Positions 56,232-64,000 of a stretch of DNA of 64,000 nucleotides are shown piece after piece. Source of the stretch: Hyphomicrobium_A sp963812795 (GTDB lineage Bacteria > Pseudomonadota > Alphaproteobacteria > Rhizobiales > Hyphomicrobiaceae); NCBI GenBank assembly GCA_963812795.1, contig CAWEWG010000012.1:62001-126000 (forward strand), written 5' to 3'. Positions within the stretch are counted from its first letter, which is position 1, and every line of letters starts with the position of its first letter. Both the position numbers and the translations under genes were made by a program. The notes beneath the pieces are model-generated. The model saw nothing but the letters and a program-made list of their open reading frames with translations, ran no database searches and was not told the origin of the DNA.

Positions 56232-57941
56232 TCAGCCCTTAGTATCGACCACGTTCACGAGCACCTTGCAAATGGGCTTCTTGCCCCAAGCGTCGTTGAC
56301 GGCGGCACGTACGGCGCGGCGAACGGATTCAGCCAGGCTTTCGGGATTCTTGCGGTTCTTCTCGGGGATCGAGCGCAGCGTCCCGTCGACGGCGTCGAGC
56401 ACGATGTCGAGCATGTCCTCGCCCTCAGCGTCCTCGGCGGGGACGCCGTCGATGATGGCCTGCGGGTCGCACAGCACCGTGCCCTTGCGGGATACGACGA
56501 GGCTGACGATGACGACGCCGACGATCGACAGCTTGCGCCGCTCGCGCACCGGCCCGTCGAGCGCCGGAACCAGCAGCCGGCCGTCGCGGAACAGGCGTCC
56601 GACCGGCGCGTCGTCGATAACCGCGGGATCGGGGGCGATGCGCAAGACCTCGCCGTCGGTCAGTGTGAACGAGGTGGGAACGCCCATCTCGCGTGCCAGC
56701 TCCGCCTGCGCCTTCAGATGGCGCGCCTCGCCATGCATGGGGATGACGATTTTCGGCCGCATCCAGCGGTACATCTGGCGCAGCTCGTCACGCCGCGGAT
56801 GACCGGAGACGTGCACCAGCGCCTCGTTGTCGGTGAGGATATCGCAGCCGGCGCGGGCGAGGCCGTTCTGGATGCGTCCGACGGCCTTCTCGTTGCCGGG
56901 AATGGTGCGCGAGGAAAAGACGACGATGTCGCCCTTGTCGAGCGAGATCTCCGGATGCTCCTCGTCGGCGATGCGGGCGAGCGCGGCGCGCGGCTCGCCC
57001 TGGCTGCCGGTGCACATCAGCACGATCTCGTTGCGGTCGAGATAGGTGAACTGGTCCTGGTCGAGGTAGCGGAAGCCGGCCGGCAGGTAGCCCGTGTCGA
57101 CGGCGACGTCGATGACGCGATGCAGGGCGCGGCCGGCGACGACCAGCTTGCGGCCCGCCGCCTGCGCCGCCTCGGCGACGGCTTTGACGCGGGCGACGTT
57201 CGAGGAGAACGTCGTCACGGCGATGCGCTTCGGTGCCTTCTTGATGATCTCGGCGAGCGAGCGCGCGACGTCGGCCTCGGATGGCGAGATGCCCTCGCGG
57301 AAGGCGTTGGTGGAATCGATGACCAGCGCCAACACGCCTTCATCGCCGAGCTTCTGCATGCGTCCGGCATCGACCGGCAAGCCGATGGTCGGCGTCGGAT
57401 CGAGCTTCCAATCGCCGGTGTGGAACACGGTGCCGAGCGGCGTGCGAATGGCCAGCGCGCTCATTTCCGGGATGGAGTGCGCCAGGCTGAACAGCTCGAT
57501 GTTGAAGGGGCCGGCGTCGAACTTGGAATCGAGCGGCACGACGTGGATGGGGATCTGCAGCGAGTTGCCGTACTCGGCGAGCTTGGCTTTCAGCATGCCG
57601 GCGGTGAACGGCGTGGCGTAAACCGGCGCCTTGAGGCGCGGCCACAGCTCGATGACGGCGCCGATGTGATCTTCGTGCGCGTGCGTGATGACGATGCCGG
57701 CGAGGTCGGCGCGGTGCTCCTCGATGAAACGCACGTCGGGAAGGATGACGTCGATGCCGGGGTCGTTCTCGCCTTCCGGGAAGGTGATGCCGCAATCGAC
57801 CATCAGCCAGCGGCGCGCATCCTCCGGCCCGAGGCCGTAGAGATAGGCGTTCATGCCGATCTCGCCGAGGCCGCCGAGCGCCAGGAACACGAGTTCATCG
57901 CCGCCGGAGACGCGGCCTGCACTTCGCTGCTGCTGGATCAT
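56232..57941 (-). CDS. rnj: Ribonuclease J
   Basis: Metallo-beta-lactamase/beta-CASP RNase with 5' exonuclease and endonuclease activity, used in mRNA decay and rRNA maturation in alphaproteobacteria. 569 residues: VFLALGGLGEIGMNAYLYG, the zinc motif VITHAHEDHIGAV, FHTGDWKLDPTP, CTGSQGEP and HVSGHPRRDELR, then a C-terminal domain. ATG 57941 overlaps the birA stop as ATGA. Confidence 0.95.
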   Translation of the reverse strand: MIQQQRSAGRVSGGDELVFLALGGLGEIGMNAYLYGLGPEDARRWLMVDCGITFPEGENDPGIDVILPDVRFIEEHRADLAGIVITHAHEDHIGAVIELWPRLKAPVYATPFTAGMLKAKLAEYGNSLQIPIHVVPLDSKFDAGPFNIELFSLAHSIPEMSALAIRTPLGTVFHTGDWKLDPTPTIGLPVDAGRMQKLGDEGVLALVIDSTNAFREGISPSEADVARSLAEIIKKAPKRIAVTTFSSNVARVKAVAEAAQAAGRKLVVAGRALHRVIDVAVDTGYLPAGFRYLDQDQFTYLDRNEIVLMCTGSQGEPRAALARIADEEHPEISLDKGDIVVFSSRTIPGNEKAVGRIQNGLARAGCDILTDNEALVHVSGHPRRDELRQMYRWMRPKIVIPMHGEARHLKAQAELAREMGVPTSFTLTDGEVLRIAPDPAVIDDAPVGRLFRDGRLLVPALDGPVRERRKLSIVGVVIVSLVVSRKGTVLCDPQAIIDGVPAEDAEGEDMLDIVLDAVDGTLRSIPEKNRKNPESLAESVRRAVRAAVNDAWGKKPICKVLVNVVDTKG

Positions 57942-58711
57942 GCGCCGGTATCTTTCGCGGCGAGCGAAACGTCGCCGAAGGTGAAGCTGAGCTGGCGGCC
58001 GTCGGCGTCGTCGATGAGCAGCGCGCCGCTGTCGTCGATACCGGCAAACGATCCCGTGACGGGACCGCCCGCGGCGTTGACGGTCAGCACCTCGCCGAGG
58101 CTGCCGGCACGTGCCAGCCACGCCTCACGCACGGGCGCAAAACCTTCGCCGTTGTTCCAGATACCGATCCAATCGCTCATGGTCTGCGCCAGGAAGCATA
58201 ATGCCTCGCGCGGCGAAAGCGCTAATGCGTGGTTCGCGAGAAATGTCGCGGCTCTCCCCAGGTCGTCGGGCGCGGAGACGAGGTTAAGCCCCACGCCGAT
58301 AACGGCAATCGGCCCCGGTTGCGGCGGCCGCGAGGTACTTTCAACGAGGATGCCGCCCGTCTTCGCCGTGCCGACAAGAATGTCGTTCGGCCATTTGAGA
58401 CGCAGACCGGGGACGTCTCCCGCCCGCCGGATGGCATCGATGACGGCGATGCCGGCAACGAGCGAAAGCTGCCCCGCCTTCGCCGGCGGGCAGTCGAGCG
58501 CGGTGATGAAGCTGGCAAAGAGGTTGCCGGGCTGTGACGACCAGGCGCGACCGGAGCGGCCGCGGCCCGAAGTCTGCCGCTGCGCCATGATCCACATGGG
58601 GCCACGCTCGCCGGCCAGCACGCGGCGCATGGCCTCCGCACTGGTGCCGTCGACCTCGACGAGGTCGACAAGCTGGCAGCCCTCCGGCAAGCTCGCCGGC
58701 GCCTGCGTCAT
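57938..58711 (-). CDS. birA: Biotin--[acetyl-CoA-carboxylase] ligase
   Basis: Attaches biotin to carboxylases. 257 residues with the BPL catalytic domain only (TSGRGRSGRAWSSQPGNLFA, GLRLKWPNDILVGTAKTGGI, PIAVIGVGLNLVSAP) and a small C-terminal domain. There is no N-terminal DNA-binding domain, so it does not act as a repressor. Overlaps nuoN and rnj by ATGA at both ends. Confidence 0.94.
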   Translation of the reverse strand: MTQAPASLPEGCQLVDLVEVDGTSAEAMRRVLAGERGPMWIMAQRQTSGRGRSGRAWSSQPGNLFASFITALDCPPAKAGQLSLVAGIAVIDAIRRAGDVPGLRLKWPNDILVGTAKTGGILVESTSRPPQPGPIAVIGVGLNLVSAPDDLGRAATFLANHALALSPREALCFLAQTMSDWIGIWNNGEGFAPVREAWLARAGSLGEVLTVNAAGGPVTGSFAGIDDSGALLIDDADGRQLSFTFGDVSLAAKDTGA

Positions 58712-60180
58712 CGGATGGCAGCGGTGGTAGCGACGTGCAGCGCGCGCGCCGCTGTCAGCGCCGCATTGGCGAGAGGCGCCGGCGCCAGCACGTACAGCAG
58801 CACGAAGGCGCCGGACAGCGTCATGACGAAGCCGGCCCCGCGCTCGACGGGGAGGAATGCCACCTTGGCGTCGTCGAAGAACATGATCTTGATGAGCCGC
58901 AGGTAGTAGTAGGCGCCGACGACGCTCGCCAGCACGCCGATGACGGCCAGCGTGACGAGGTTGGCTTTGATCGCCGCGCCGAACACGTACAGCTTGGCAA
59001 AGAAGCCGGCGAGCGGGGGGATGCCGGCCATGGAGAACAGCAGCATCGCCAGCACGAAAGCCATCGGCAGGTTCGTCTGGGCGAGGCCGGATAGCGCATC
59101 GATATCTTCCACCGGCCCCTCGGCCGTGCGCATCGACAGGATGCAGGCGAAGGTGCCGACGGTCATGGCGAGGTAGATGGCAAGGTAGACGAGCACCGAT
59201 TGCGTGCCGGATTCGCTGAAGGCCGCCAGGCCGATGAGCGCGTAGCCGATGTGGCCGATCGACGAGTAGGCCATCAGCCGCTTGATGTTGCGCTGGCCGA
59301 TGGCGGCGAAGGCGCCGAGCAGCATCGAGGCGATGGAGAGGAAGACGATGATCTGCTGCCACTGCACGGCGATGCCGGGGAAACCCTGCAGCAGCGTGCG
59401 CACCAGCAGCGCCATGGCGGCGAGCTTCGGCGCGGCGGCGAAGAAGGCGGTGACCGGTGTCGGCGCGCCTTCGTACACGTCAGGCGTCCACATGTGGAAG
59501 GGCACGGCGCCGACCTTGAAGGCGAGGCCGACGAGGAGGAACACCAGGCCGACGATGAGACCGATGTTCTGCGCGCCCGTCGGCCCCTGCGCCACGGTGG
59601 CGATGACGGCAAGGTCGATGGAGCCGGTGAAGCCGTAGATCAGCGAGGCGCCGTACAAGAGCATGCCGGACGACAGCGAGCCGAGCACGAAGTATTTCAG
59701 ACCCGCCTCGGATGAGCGCACCTGATTGCGGTCGATGGCGGCGATGACGTACAGCGCCAGGCTCTGCAGCTCAATGCCGAGGAACAGGGCGATGAGGTTG
59801 CCGGCCGAAACCATCAGCAGCATGCCGGTGACGGCGAGCAGCGTCAGCACGCAGAATTCCGCCGTCAGCAGCTTGGCGCGGGCGAGGCTGTCGAACGACA
59901 TGACGAGAACCAGCGCCGCGCCGGCGAGGACGAGCAGCTTGGCGAAGCGGCTGAAGGCGTCGCTGATGAAGGCGCCCTCGAACAGCACCTCGCGCGCGTC
60001 GCCGCGGTAAACGACGAGACCGGCGGCGGCGACGAGCACGATGACGGCGAGCCAGCCGGAGACGTAGTCGGCGCCGGGGGCGCTTTCCTTCTTGAACACG
60101 CCGAACATGAGGATGGCCATGGCGCCGAGCGCCAATGCGATCTCGGGAAACGCCGGGGCGTAGATCGACAACTCTTGCAT
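58708..60180 (-). CDS. nuoN: NADH-quinone oxidoreductase subunit N
   Basis: Antiporter-like proton-pumping subunit of respiratory complex I. 490 residues, about 14 helices, with the key membrane Glu in FLGIELQSLALYVI, the Lys in GLAFKVGAVPFHMWTPDVYE, GAPTPVTAFFAAAPKLAAM and AYSSIGHIGYALIG. 12 bases after nuoM. Confidence 0.96.
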   Translation of the reverse strand: MQELSIYAPAFPEIALALGAMAILMFGVFKKESAPGADYVSGWLAVIVLVAAAGLVVYRGDAREVLFEGAFISDAFSRFAKLLVLAGAALVLVMSFDSLARAKLLTAEFCVLTLLAVTGMLLMVSAGNLIALFLGIELQSLALYVIAAIDRNQVRSSEAGLKYFVLGSLSSGMLLYGASLIYGFTGSIDLAVIATVAQGPTGAQNIGLIVGLVFLLVGLAFKVGAVPFHMWTPDVYEGAPTPVTAFFAAAPKLAAMALLVRTLLQGFPGIAVQWQQIIVFLSIASMLLGAFAAIGQRNIKRLMAYSSIGHIGYALIGLAAFSESGTQSVLVYLAIYLAMTVGTFACILSMRTAEGPVEDIDALSGLAQTNLPMAFVLAMLLFSMAGIPPLAGFFAKLYVFGAAIKANLVTLAVIGVLASVVGAYYYLRLIKIMFFDDAKVAFLPVERGAGFVMTLSGAFVLLYVLAPAPLANAALTAARALHVATTAAIR

Positions 60181-60192
60181 GCGGCCGATCCT

Positions 60193-61746
60193 CTACTTGT
60201 GGGCTGGCGCCGGTGTCGCCGGTGCGGCGGGAGCGGGCGATGCGGGCGCCGGTGCTGCGCGCGTTGCGGCGGGACGCGCCGCCGCCTCGTAGCTGGCGAC
60301 GAGCTTCTTCACCGACACGGCGGTGACGTCGAGGATCGGCGCGGGATAGAGGCCGAAGAAGATGGTCAGGGCGACCAGCGGGACGAGGATGCCGATCTCG
60401 CGGTAGCTGACGTCCTCAATATTCTTCAGCGCCGGCTTCACCAGCGCCCCGTAGATGATGCGCCGGTAGACATACAGCGAGTACGCCGCCGACAGGATGA
60501 CGCCAGTGGTCGCCAGGAAGGCCACCCAGGTGTTGACCTTGAAGGCGGCGAGCAGCGTCAGGAACTCGCCGATGAAGCCGGACGTGCCCGGCATGCCGAC
60601 GTTGCCCAGGGTGAACACCATGAAGATCGCCGCGTAGATGGGCATGCGGTTCACGAGGCCGCCGAACACGTCGATCTCGTGCGTGTGCATGCGGTCGTAA
60701 ATGACGCCGACGCAGAGAAAGAGGCCGGCGGAGATGATGCCGTGCGACAGCATCTGGAAGATGGCGCCCTCGACGCCCTGCGTCGAGAAGGTGAAGATGC
60801 CGAGCGTCACGAAGCCCATGTGGGCGACGGATGAGTAGGCGATGAGCTTCTTGAGGTCGGTCTGCGCCAGGGCGACGAGCGAGGTGTAGATGATGGCGAT
60901 GACCGACAGCGCGAAAATCAGTGGCGCGAATTGCTCGCTGGCGATGGGGAACATCGGCAGCGAAAAGCGCAGGAAACCGTAGCCGCCCATCTTCAACAGG
61001 ATCGCCGCCAGCACGACGGAGCCGCCGGTCGGCGCTTCGACGTGCGCATCCGGCAACCACGTGTGCACCGGCCACATCGGCAGCTTCACCGCGAACGAGG
61101 CGAAGAAGGCGAGCCACAGCCACCACTGCATGTCGGCCGGGAACTGCGTCGTCATCAAGGTCGGGATGTCGGTGGTGCCGGCGTGCCAGTACATGGCCAG
61201 CACGGCGAGCAGCATCAGCACCGAGCCGAGCAGCGTGTAGAGGAAGAACTTGAACGTCGCATAGATGCGCCGCGGCCCGCCCCAGATGCCGATGATGAGG
61301 AACATGGGGATGAGGCCGGCTTCGAAGAACACGTAGAACAGCACCAGATCCAGCGCGCAGAAGACGCCGATCATCATCGTTTCCAGCACCAGGAAGGCGA
61401 TCATGTACTCCTTGACGCGATCCTCGATGACCACCCAGCTCTGCACGATGACGAGCGGCATGAGGAACGTCGTCAAGATGACGAACAGCATCGAGATGCC
61501 GTCGACGCCGAGCTTGAACTGCATGACGTCGAGCCAGCCGCGCTGCTCGACGAACTGGAAGCCGGCGTTGGTCGGATCGAACTTCACCCACAGGATCAGT
61601 GAGATCAGGAAGGTGATGACCGTCGTCCACAACGCCACCCAGCGCGCGTTGCCCTTGGCCGCGGGATTGAGGAAGCCGATGATCACGGCGCCGACCAGCG
61701 GCATGAACATCACGATCGACAAGAGCGGGGCGGAGGATAGATCCAT
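60193..61746 (-). CDS. nuoM: NADH-quinone oxidoreductase subunit M
   Basis: Second antiporter-like subunit of complex I. 517 residues, about 14 helices: FYVFFEAGLIPMFLIIGIWG (essential Glu), FAVKLPMWPVHTWLPDAHVE (Lys), AYSSVAHMGFVTLGIFTF. The C-terminus has an Ala/Pro-rich tail of about 25 residues (APAPASPAPAAPATPAPAHK) not needed for the fold. ATG 61746 directly follows the nuoL stop. Confidence 0.96.
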   Translation of the reverse strand: MDLSSAPLLSIVMFMPLVGAVIIGFLNPAAKGNARWVALWTTVITFLISLILWVKFDPTNAGFQFVEQRGWLDVMQFKLGVDGISMLFVILTTFLMPLVIVQSWVVIEDRVKEYMIAFLVLETMMIGVFCALDLVLFYVFFEAGLIPMFLIIGIWGGPRRIYATFKFFLYTLLGSVLMLLAVLAMYWHAGTTDIPTLMTTQFPADMQWWLWLAFFASFAVKLPMWPVHTWLPDAHVEAPTGGSVVLAAILLKMGGYGFLRFSLPMFPIASEQFAPLIFALSVIAIIYTSLVALAQTDLKKLIAYSSVAHMGFVTLGIFTFSTQGVEGAIFQMLSHGIISAGLFLCVGVIYDRMHTHEIDVFGGLVNRMPIYAAIFMVFTLGNVGMPGTSGFIGEFLTLLAAFKVNTWVAFLATTGVILSAAYSLYVYRRIIYGALVKPALKNIEDVSYREIGILVPLVALTIFFGLYPAPILDVTAVSVKKLVASYEAAARPAATRAAPAPASPAPAAPATPAPAHK

Positions 61747-63690
61747 CTAGCGCGTCCCGCTCAAGAACATGAAGTAGCTGACGAGCAGCGCGACGCCGAT
61801 CAGCATGGCGAAGGCGTAGTGGTAGATGTAGCCCGTCTGCAGCCGCACGGCGCGCTGCGTGACGCCGTAGACGCCCTCGGCGGTGCCGTCGATCAGCCCG
61901 TTGATGATCTTGATATCGCCGACCTTCCACAGAACGTTGCCGAGCCAGAAGGTCGGGCGCACGAAGATAAAGTCGTAGAGCTCGTCGAAGTACCACTTGT
62001 TGAGGAGGAACAGGTACAGCGGCCGGAACACGCGCGCGGTGAATGCCGGCAGCGACGGCACGGCGATGTAATAGAGATAGGCGATGACGAAGCCGGAGGC
62101 CATGGCGATGGTCGGCGCCCACGGCACCCAGTTCGGCCCCTCATGCAGGGCATGCAGGATGTGGTTGTGCTCGCCGTTAAAGATCGCCTTGCCCCAGAAC
62201 TCCGCTTGTCCCTCGCCGACGAAATAGTACGTACCGGCGCCCGCGACGGTTGCGCCCAGCGCCAGCACGGCGAGCGGCACCAGCATGACCGGCGGGCTCT
62301 CGTGCGCGTGCTTGAAGGTCTTCTTGTCGGCGCGCGTCGGCCCGTGGAAGGTCATGAACATCAGGCGCCACGAGTAGAACGAGGTCATGAACGCGGCGAT
62401 GACCAGCGCCCAGAAGGCGTAGTCACCGGGCGTGTGCGCGGCGTGCGCCGCCTCGATGATGGTGTCCTTGGAATAGAAGCCCGAGAAGCCGGCGAGGTGC
62501 GGGATGCCGAAGCCGGTGAGCGCCAGCGTGCCGATGAGCATCAGCGCCCAGGTGTACGGCAGCTTAGGCCGCAGACCGCCCATCTTGCGCATGTCCTGCT
62601 CGTGATGCATGGCGTGGATCACCGAGCCGGCGCCAAGGAACAGCAGCGCCTTGAAGAAGGCGTGCGTGAACAGGTGGAAGATGCCGGCCTGATAGGCGCC
62701 GACGCCGCAGGCGACGAACATGTAGCCGAGCTGCGAGCACGTCGAATAGGCGATGACGCGCTTGATGTCGTTCTGCACGAGGCCGACGGTGGCGGCGAAG
62801 AAGGCGGTGATGGCGCCGATGAGCACCACGAACTGCAGCGCGTCCGGCGCCTGCTCGAAGATCGGCGACAGGCGCGCCACCATGAACACGCCGGCGGTCA
62901 CCATGGTCGCCGCGTGGATGAGCGCCGACACGGGCGTCGGACCCTCCATGGCGTCGGGAAGCCAGGTGTGCAGCAGGAACTGCGCCGACTTGCCCATGGC
63001 GCCCATGAACAACAGCAGGCTCAGCGTCGTCAGGATATCGACCTGGTAGCCGAGGAACTCGAAGCTCTTGCCGGCCATGCCGGGCGCTGCGTCGAAGAGC
63101 TGGTCGAGGTTGACGGTGTTGAACACCGCAAACAGCCCGAAGATGCCGAGCGCGAAGCCGAAGTCGCCGACGCGGTTGACGACGAACGCCTTGATGGCCG
63201 CCGCGTTGGCCTCGGGCTTGGTGTACCAGAAGCCGATCAGCAGGTAGGAGAAGAGGCCGACGCCTTCCCAGCCGAAGAACATCTGCACGAGGTTGTCGGA
63301 CGTCACCAGCATCAGCATGGCGAAGGTGAAGCCGCTGAGGTAGGCGAAGAAGCGCGAGCGGCTGTCGTCCTCCGCCATGTAGCCGATGGAATAGACGTGC
63401 ACGAGCGCGGAGACCGTGGTCACCACGACGAACATCACCGCCGTCAACGTGTCGATCTTGAACGCCCAGCCGATGTCGAGCTCGCCGGAGGTGATCCAGC
63501 GCTCGATGGCGACGTGCGCCGTCTCGTGGCCGAAGCCGACGCGATAAAAGACGATCCACGACAGCACGCAGGAGACGAGCAGCAGCCCGGTGGTGATCAG
63601 CTCCGAGGGGCGCGGCCCGAGCAGGCGGCCGAACAGGCCGGCGATGAGCCCGCCGAGCGCCGGCAAGAAGACGATGGCCGAGTAGATCAT
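61747..63690 (-). CDS. nuoL: NADH-quinone oxidoreductase subunit L
   Basis: Largest antiporter-like subunit of complex I, with the lateral helix running along NuoM and NuoN. 647 residues: FFGWEGVGLFSYLLIGFWYT, AQFLLHTWLPDAMEGPTPVS, ALIHAATMVTAGVFMVARLS, and a C-terminal helix after FFFRPLYLFLLNKWYFDELY-like sequence. ATG 63690 overlaps the stop of the upstream VOC gene as ATGA, where nuoK would be expected. Confidence 0.96.
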   Translation of the reverse strand: MIYSAIVFLPALGGLIAGLFGRLLGPRPSELITTGLLLVSCVLSWIVFYRVGFGHETAHVAIERWITSGELDIGWAFKIDTLTAVMFVVVTTVSALVHVYSIGYMAEDDSRSRFFAYLSGFTFAMLMLVTSDNLVQMFFGWEGVGLFSYLLIGFWYTKPEANAAAIKAFVVNRVGDFGFALGIFGLFAVFNTVNLDQLFDAAPGMAGKSFEFLGYQVDILTTLSLLLFMGAMGKSAQFLLHTWLPDAMEGPTPVSALIHAATMVTAGVFMVARLSPIFEQAPDALQFVVLIGAITAFFAATVGLVQNDIKRVIAYSTCSQLGYMFVACGVGAYQAGIFHLFTHAFFKALLFLGAGSVIHAMHHEQDMRKMGGLRPKLPYTWALMLIGTLALTGFGIPHLAGFSGFYSKDTIIEAAHAAHTPGDYAFWALVIAAFMTSFYSWRLMFMTFHGPTRADKKTFKHAHESPPVMLVPLAVLALGATVAGAGTYYFVGEGQAEFWGKAIFNGEHNHILHALHEGPNWVPWAPTIAMASGFVIAYLYYIAVPSLPAFTARVFRPLYLFLLNKWYFDELYDFIFVRPTFWLGNVLWKVGDIKIINGLIDGTAEGVYGVTQRAVRLQTGYIYHYAFAMLIGVALLVSYFMFLSGTR

Positions 63691-64000
63691 GAGGACAGCG
63701 CCTTCCCTTCCGCGTCCGACCGGGAAAGCGGCTCACCGAAGCTCAGGAGGTAGCCGTCGGGGTCGCGGATGGCGAACTCGCGCATGCCATAGGACATGGA
63801 TTCCGGACCCCATTCGGCCGTCACGCGATCCTTCAGCGCTTCCCAAAGCTCGTCCACGTCGTCGACGTAAATGTACTGCGTGGCGGTCGCGTGCGGCGTC
63901 CCGAGGTGATCATTCTTCATGAACATGAGCGACACGCCGCCCTGCTGAAGATGGCACCAGCCGTTCTCGATGCGGCGTACGCAGCGGAAGCCCAGTACCT
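63687..64000 (-). CDS. VOC-fold (glyoxalase/bleomycin-resistance-like) protein, 5' end outside window
   Basis: The visible C-terminal 104 codons read GFRCVRRIENGWCHLQQGGV, LMFMKNDHLG, ATQYIYVDDVDELWEALKDR and REFAIRDPDGYLLSFGEPLS. The pattern of a metal/ligand-site beta strand with RDPDGYLL is that of VOC-superfamily bleomycin-resistance-like proteins. The substrate is unknown. Its TGA stop overlaps the nuoL ATG, so the two are translationally coupled. Whether nuoK lies further upstream cannot be seen. Confidence 0.85.
   Translation of the reverse strand, partial: VLGFRCVRRIENGWCHLQQGGVSLMFMKNDHLGTPHATATQYIYVDDVDELWEALKDRVTAEWGPESMSYGMREFAIRDPDGYLLSFGEPLSRSDAEGKALSS

Noticed and set aside
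56181..58730. An 849-codon plus-strand open frame
   Set aside because: Antisense to ribonuclease J and birA; no recognisable protein features.

Overview
This is a high-GC chromosomal window from an alphaproteobacterium. It is almost certainly a member of Hyphomicrobiales (Rhizobiales) outside the Rhizobiaceae, near the Bradyrhizobium/Rhodopseudomonas/Xanthobacteraceae group. The evidence is gene order and family type: pyrG-secG-tpiA, ppiD-trpE, trpG-trpD-trpC-moaC-moeA-lexA, comEC/gltX/gltA, the lipid A/BamA/undecaprenyl block running to rpsB, then dnaE, lolDC, proS, DUF1467, mce, rnj, birA and nuoNML. S2 carries the long C-terminal tail seen in this order, ribonuclease J is present, ComEC lacks a C-terminal hydrolase domain, and lexA carries a GAAC-N7-GAAC alphaproteobacterial SOS box.

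Layout. 1-3.1 kb (minus): pyrG start, a lipoprotein, secG, a Pro/Ala-rich exported protein and tpiA. 3.3-24.4 kb (mostly plus): ppiD, trpE, trpG, trpD, trpC, moaC, moeA and lexA. This backbone is interrupted by two accessory islets. The first (7-11.8 kb) holds an autotransporter, membrane proteins and a SixA-like phosphatase. The second (13.5-19.4 kb) holds a FecR/outer-membrane-barrel fusion, a receiver protein, an NYN nuclease-like protein, an exported protein with a lysozyme-like motif and a membrane protein. 24.4-29.8 kb: comEC (minus), gltX and gltA (plus). 29.8-45.4 kb (minus): rpsB-tsf, pyrH-frr-uppS-cdsA-dxr-rseP-bamA-lpxD-fabZ-lpxA-lpxI-lpxB, the envelope-building block. 45.6-53.1 kb: an RMD1/DUF155 membrane protein, a degenerate L,D-transpeptidase, dnaE and lolC-lolD. 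53.3-64 kb (minus): proS, DUF1467, mce, rnj, birA, nuoN, nuoM, nuoL and a VOC-domain gene that overlaps nuoL. Many neighbours are coupled by ATGA or stop/start junctions.

Sequence quality matters here. At least nine isolated one-base indels break otherwise normal genes, including essential ones (trpE, lpxD, bamA twice, tsf, dnaE, proS). About half sit in short homopolymers, so they are more likely assembly errors than mutations. Two outer-membrane genes (autotransporter, FecR-barrel) carry far denser frame breaks.

The most unusual structure is a family of bulged palindromes. Two tandem copies fill almost the whole moaC-moeA gap and two more fill the lpxA-lpxI gap. In both cases the downstream start codon directly abuts the palindrome, and the two arms co-vary between copies. 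No rRNA, tRNA, CRISPR array or intact insertion sequence was found.
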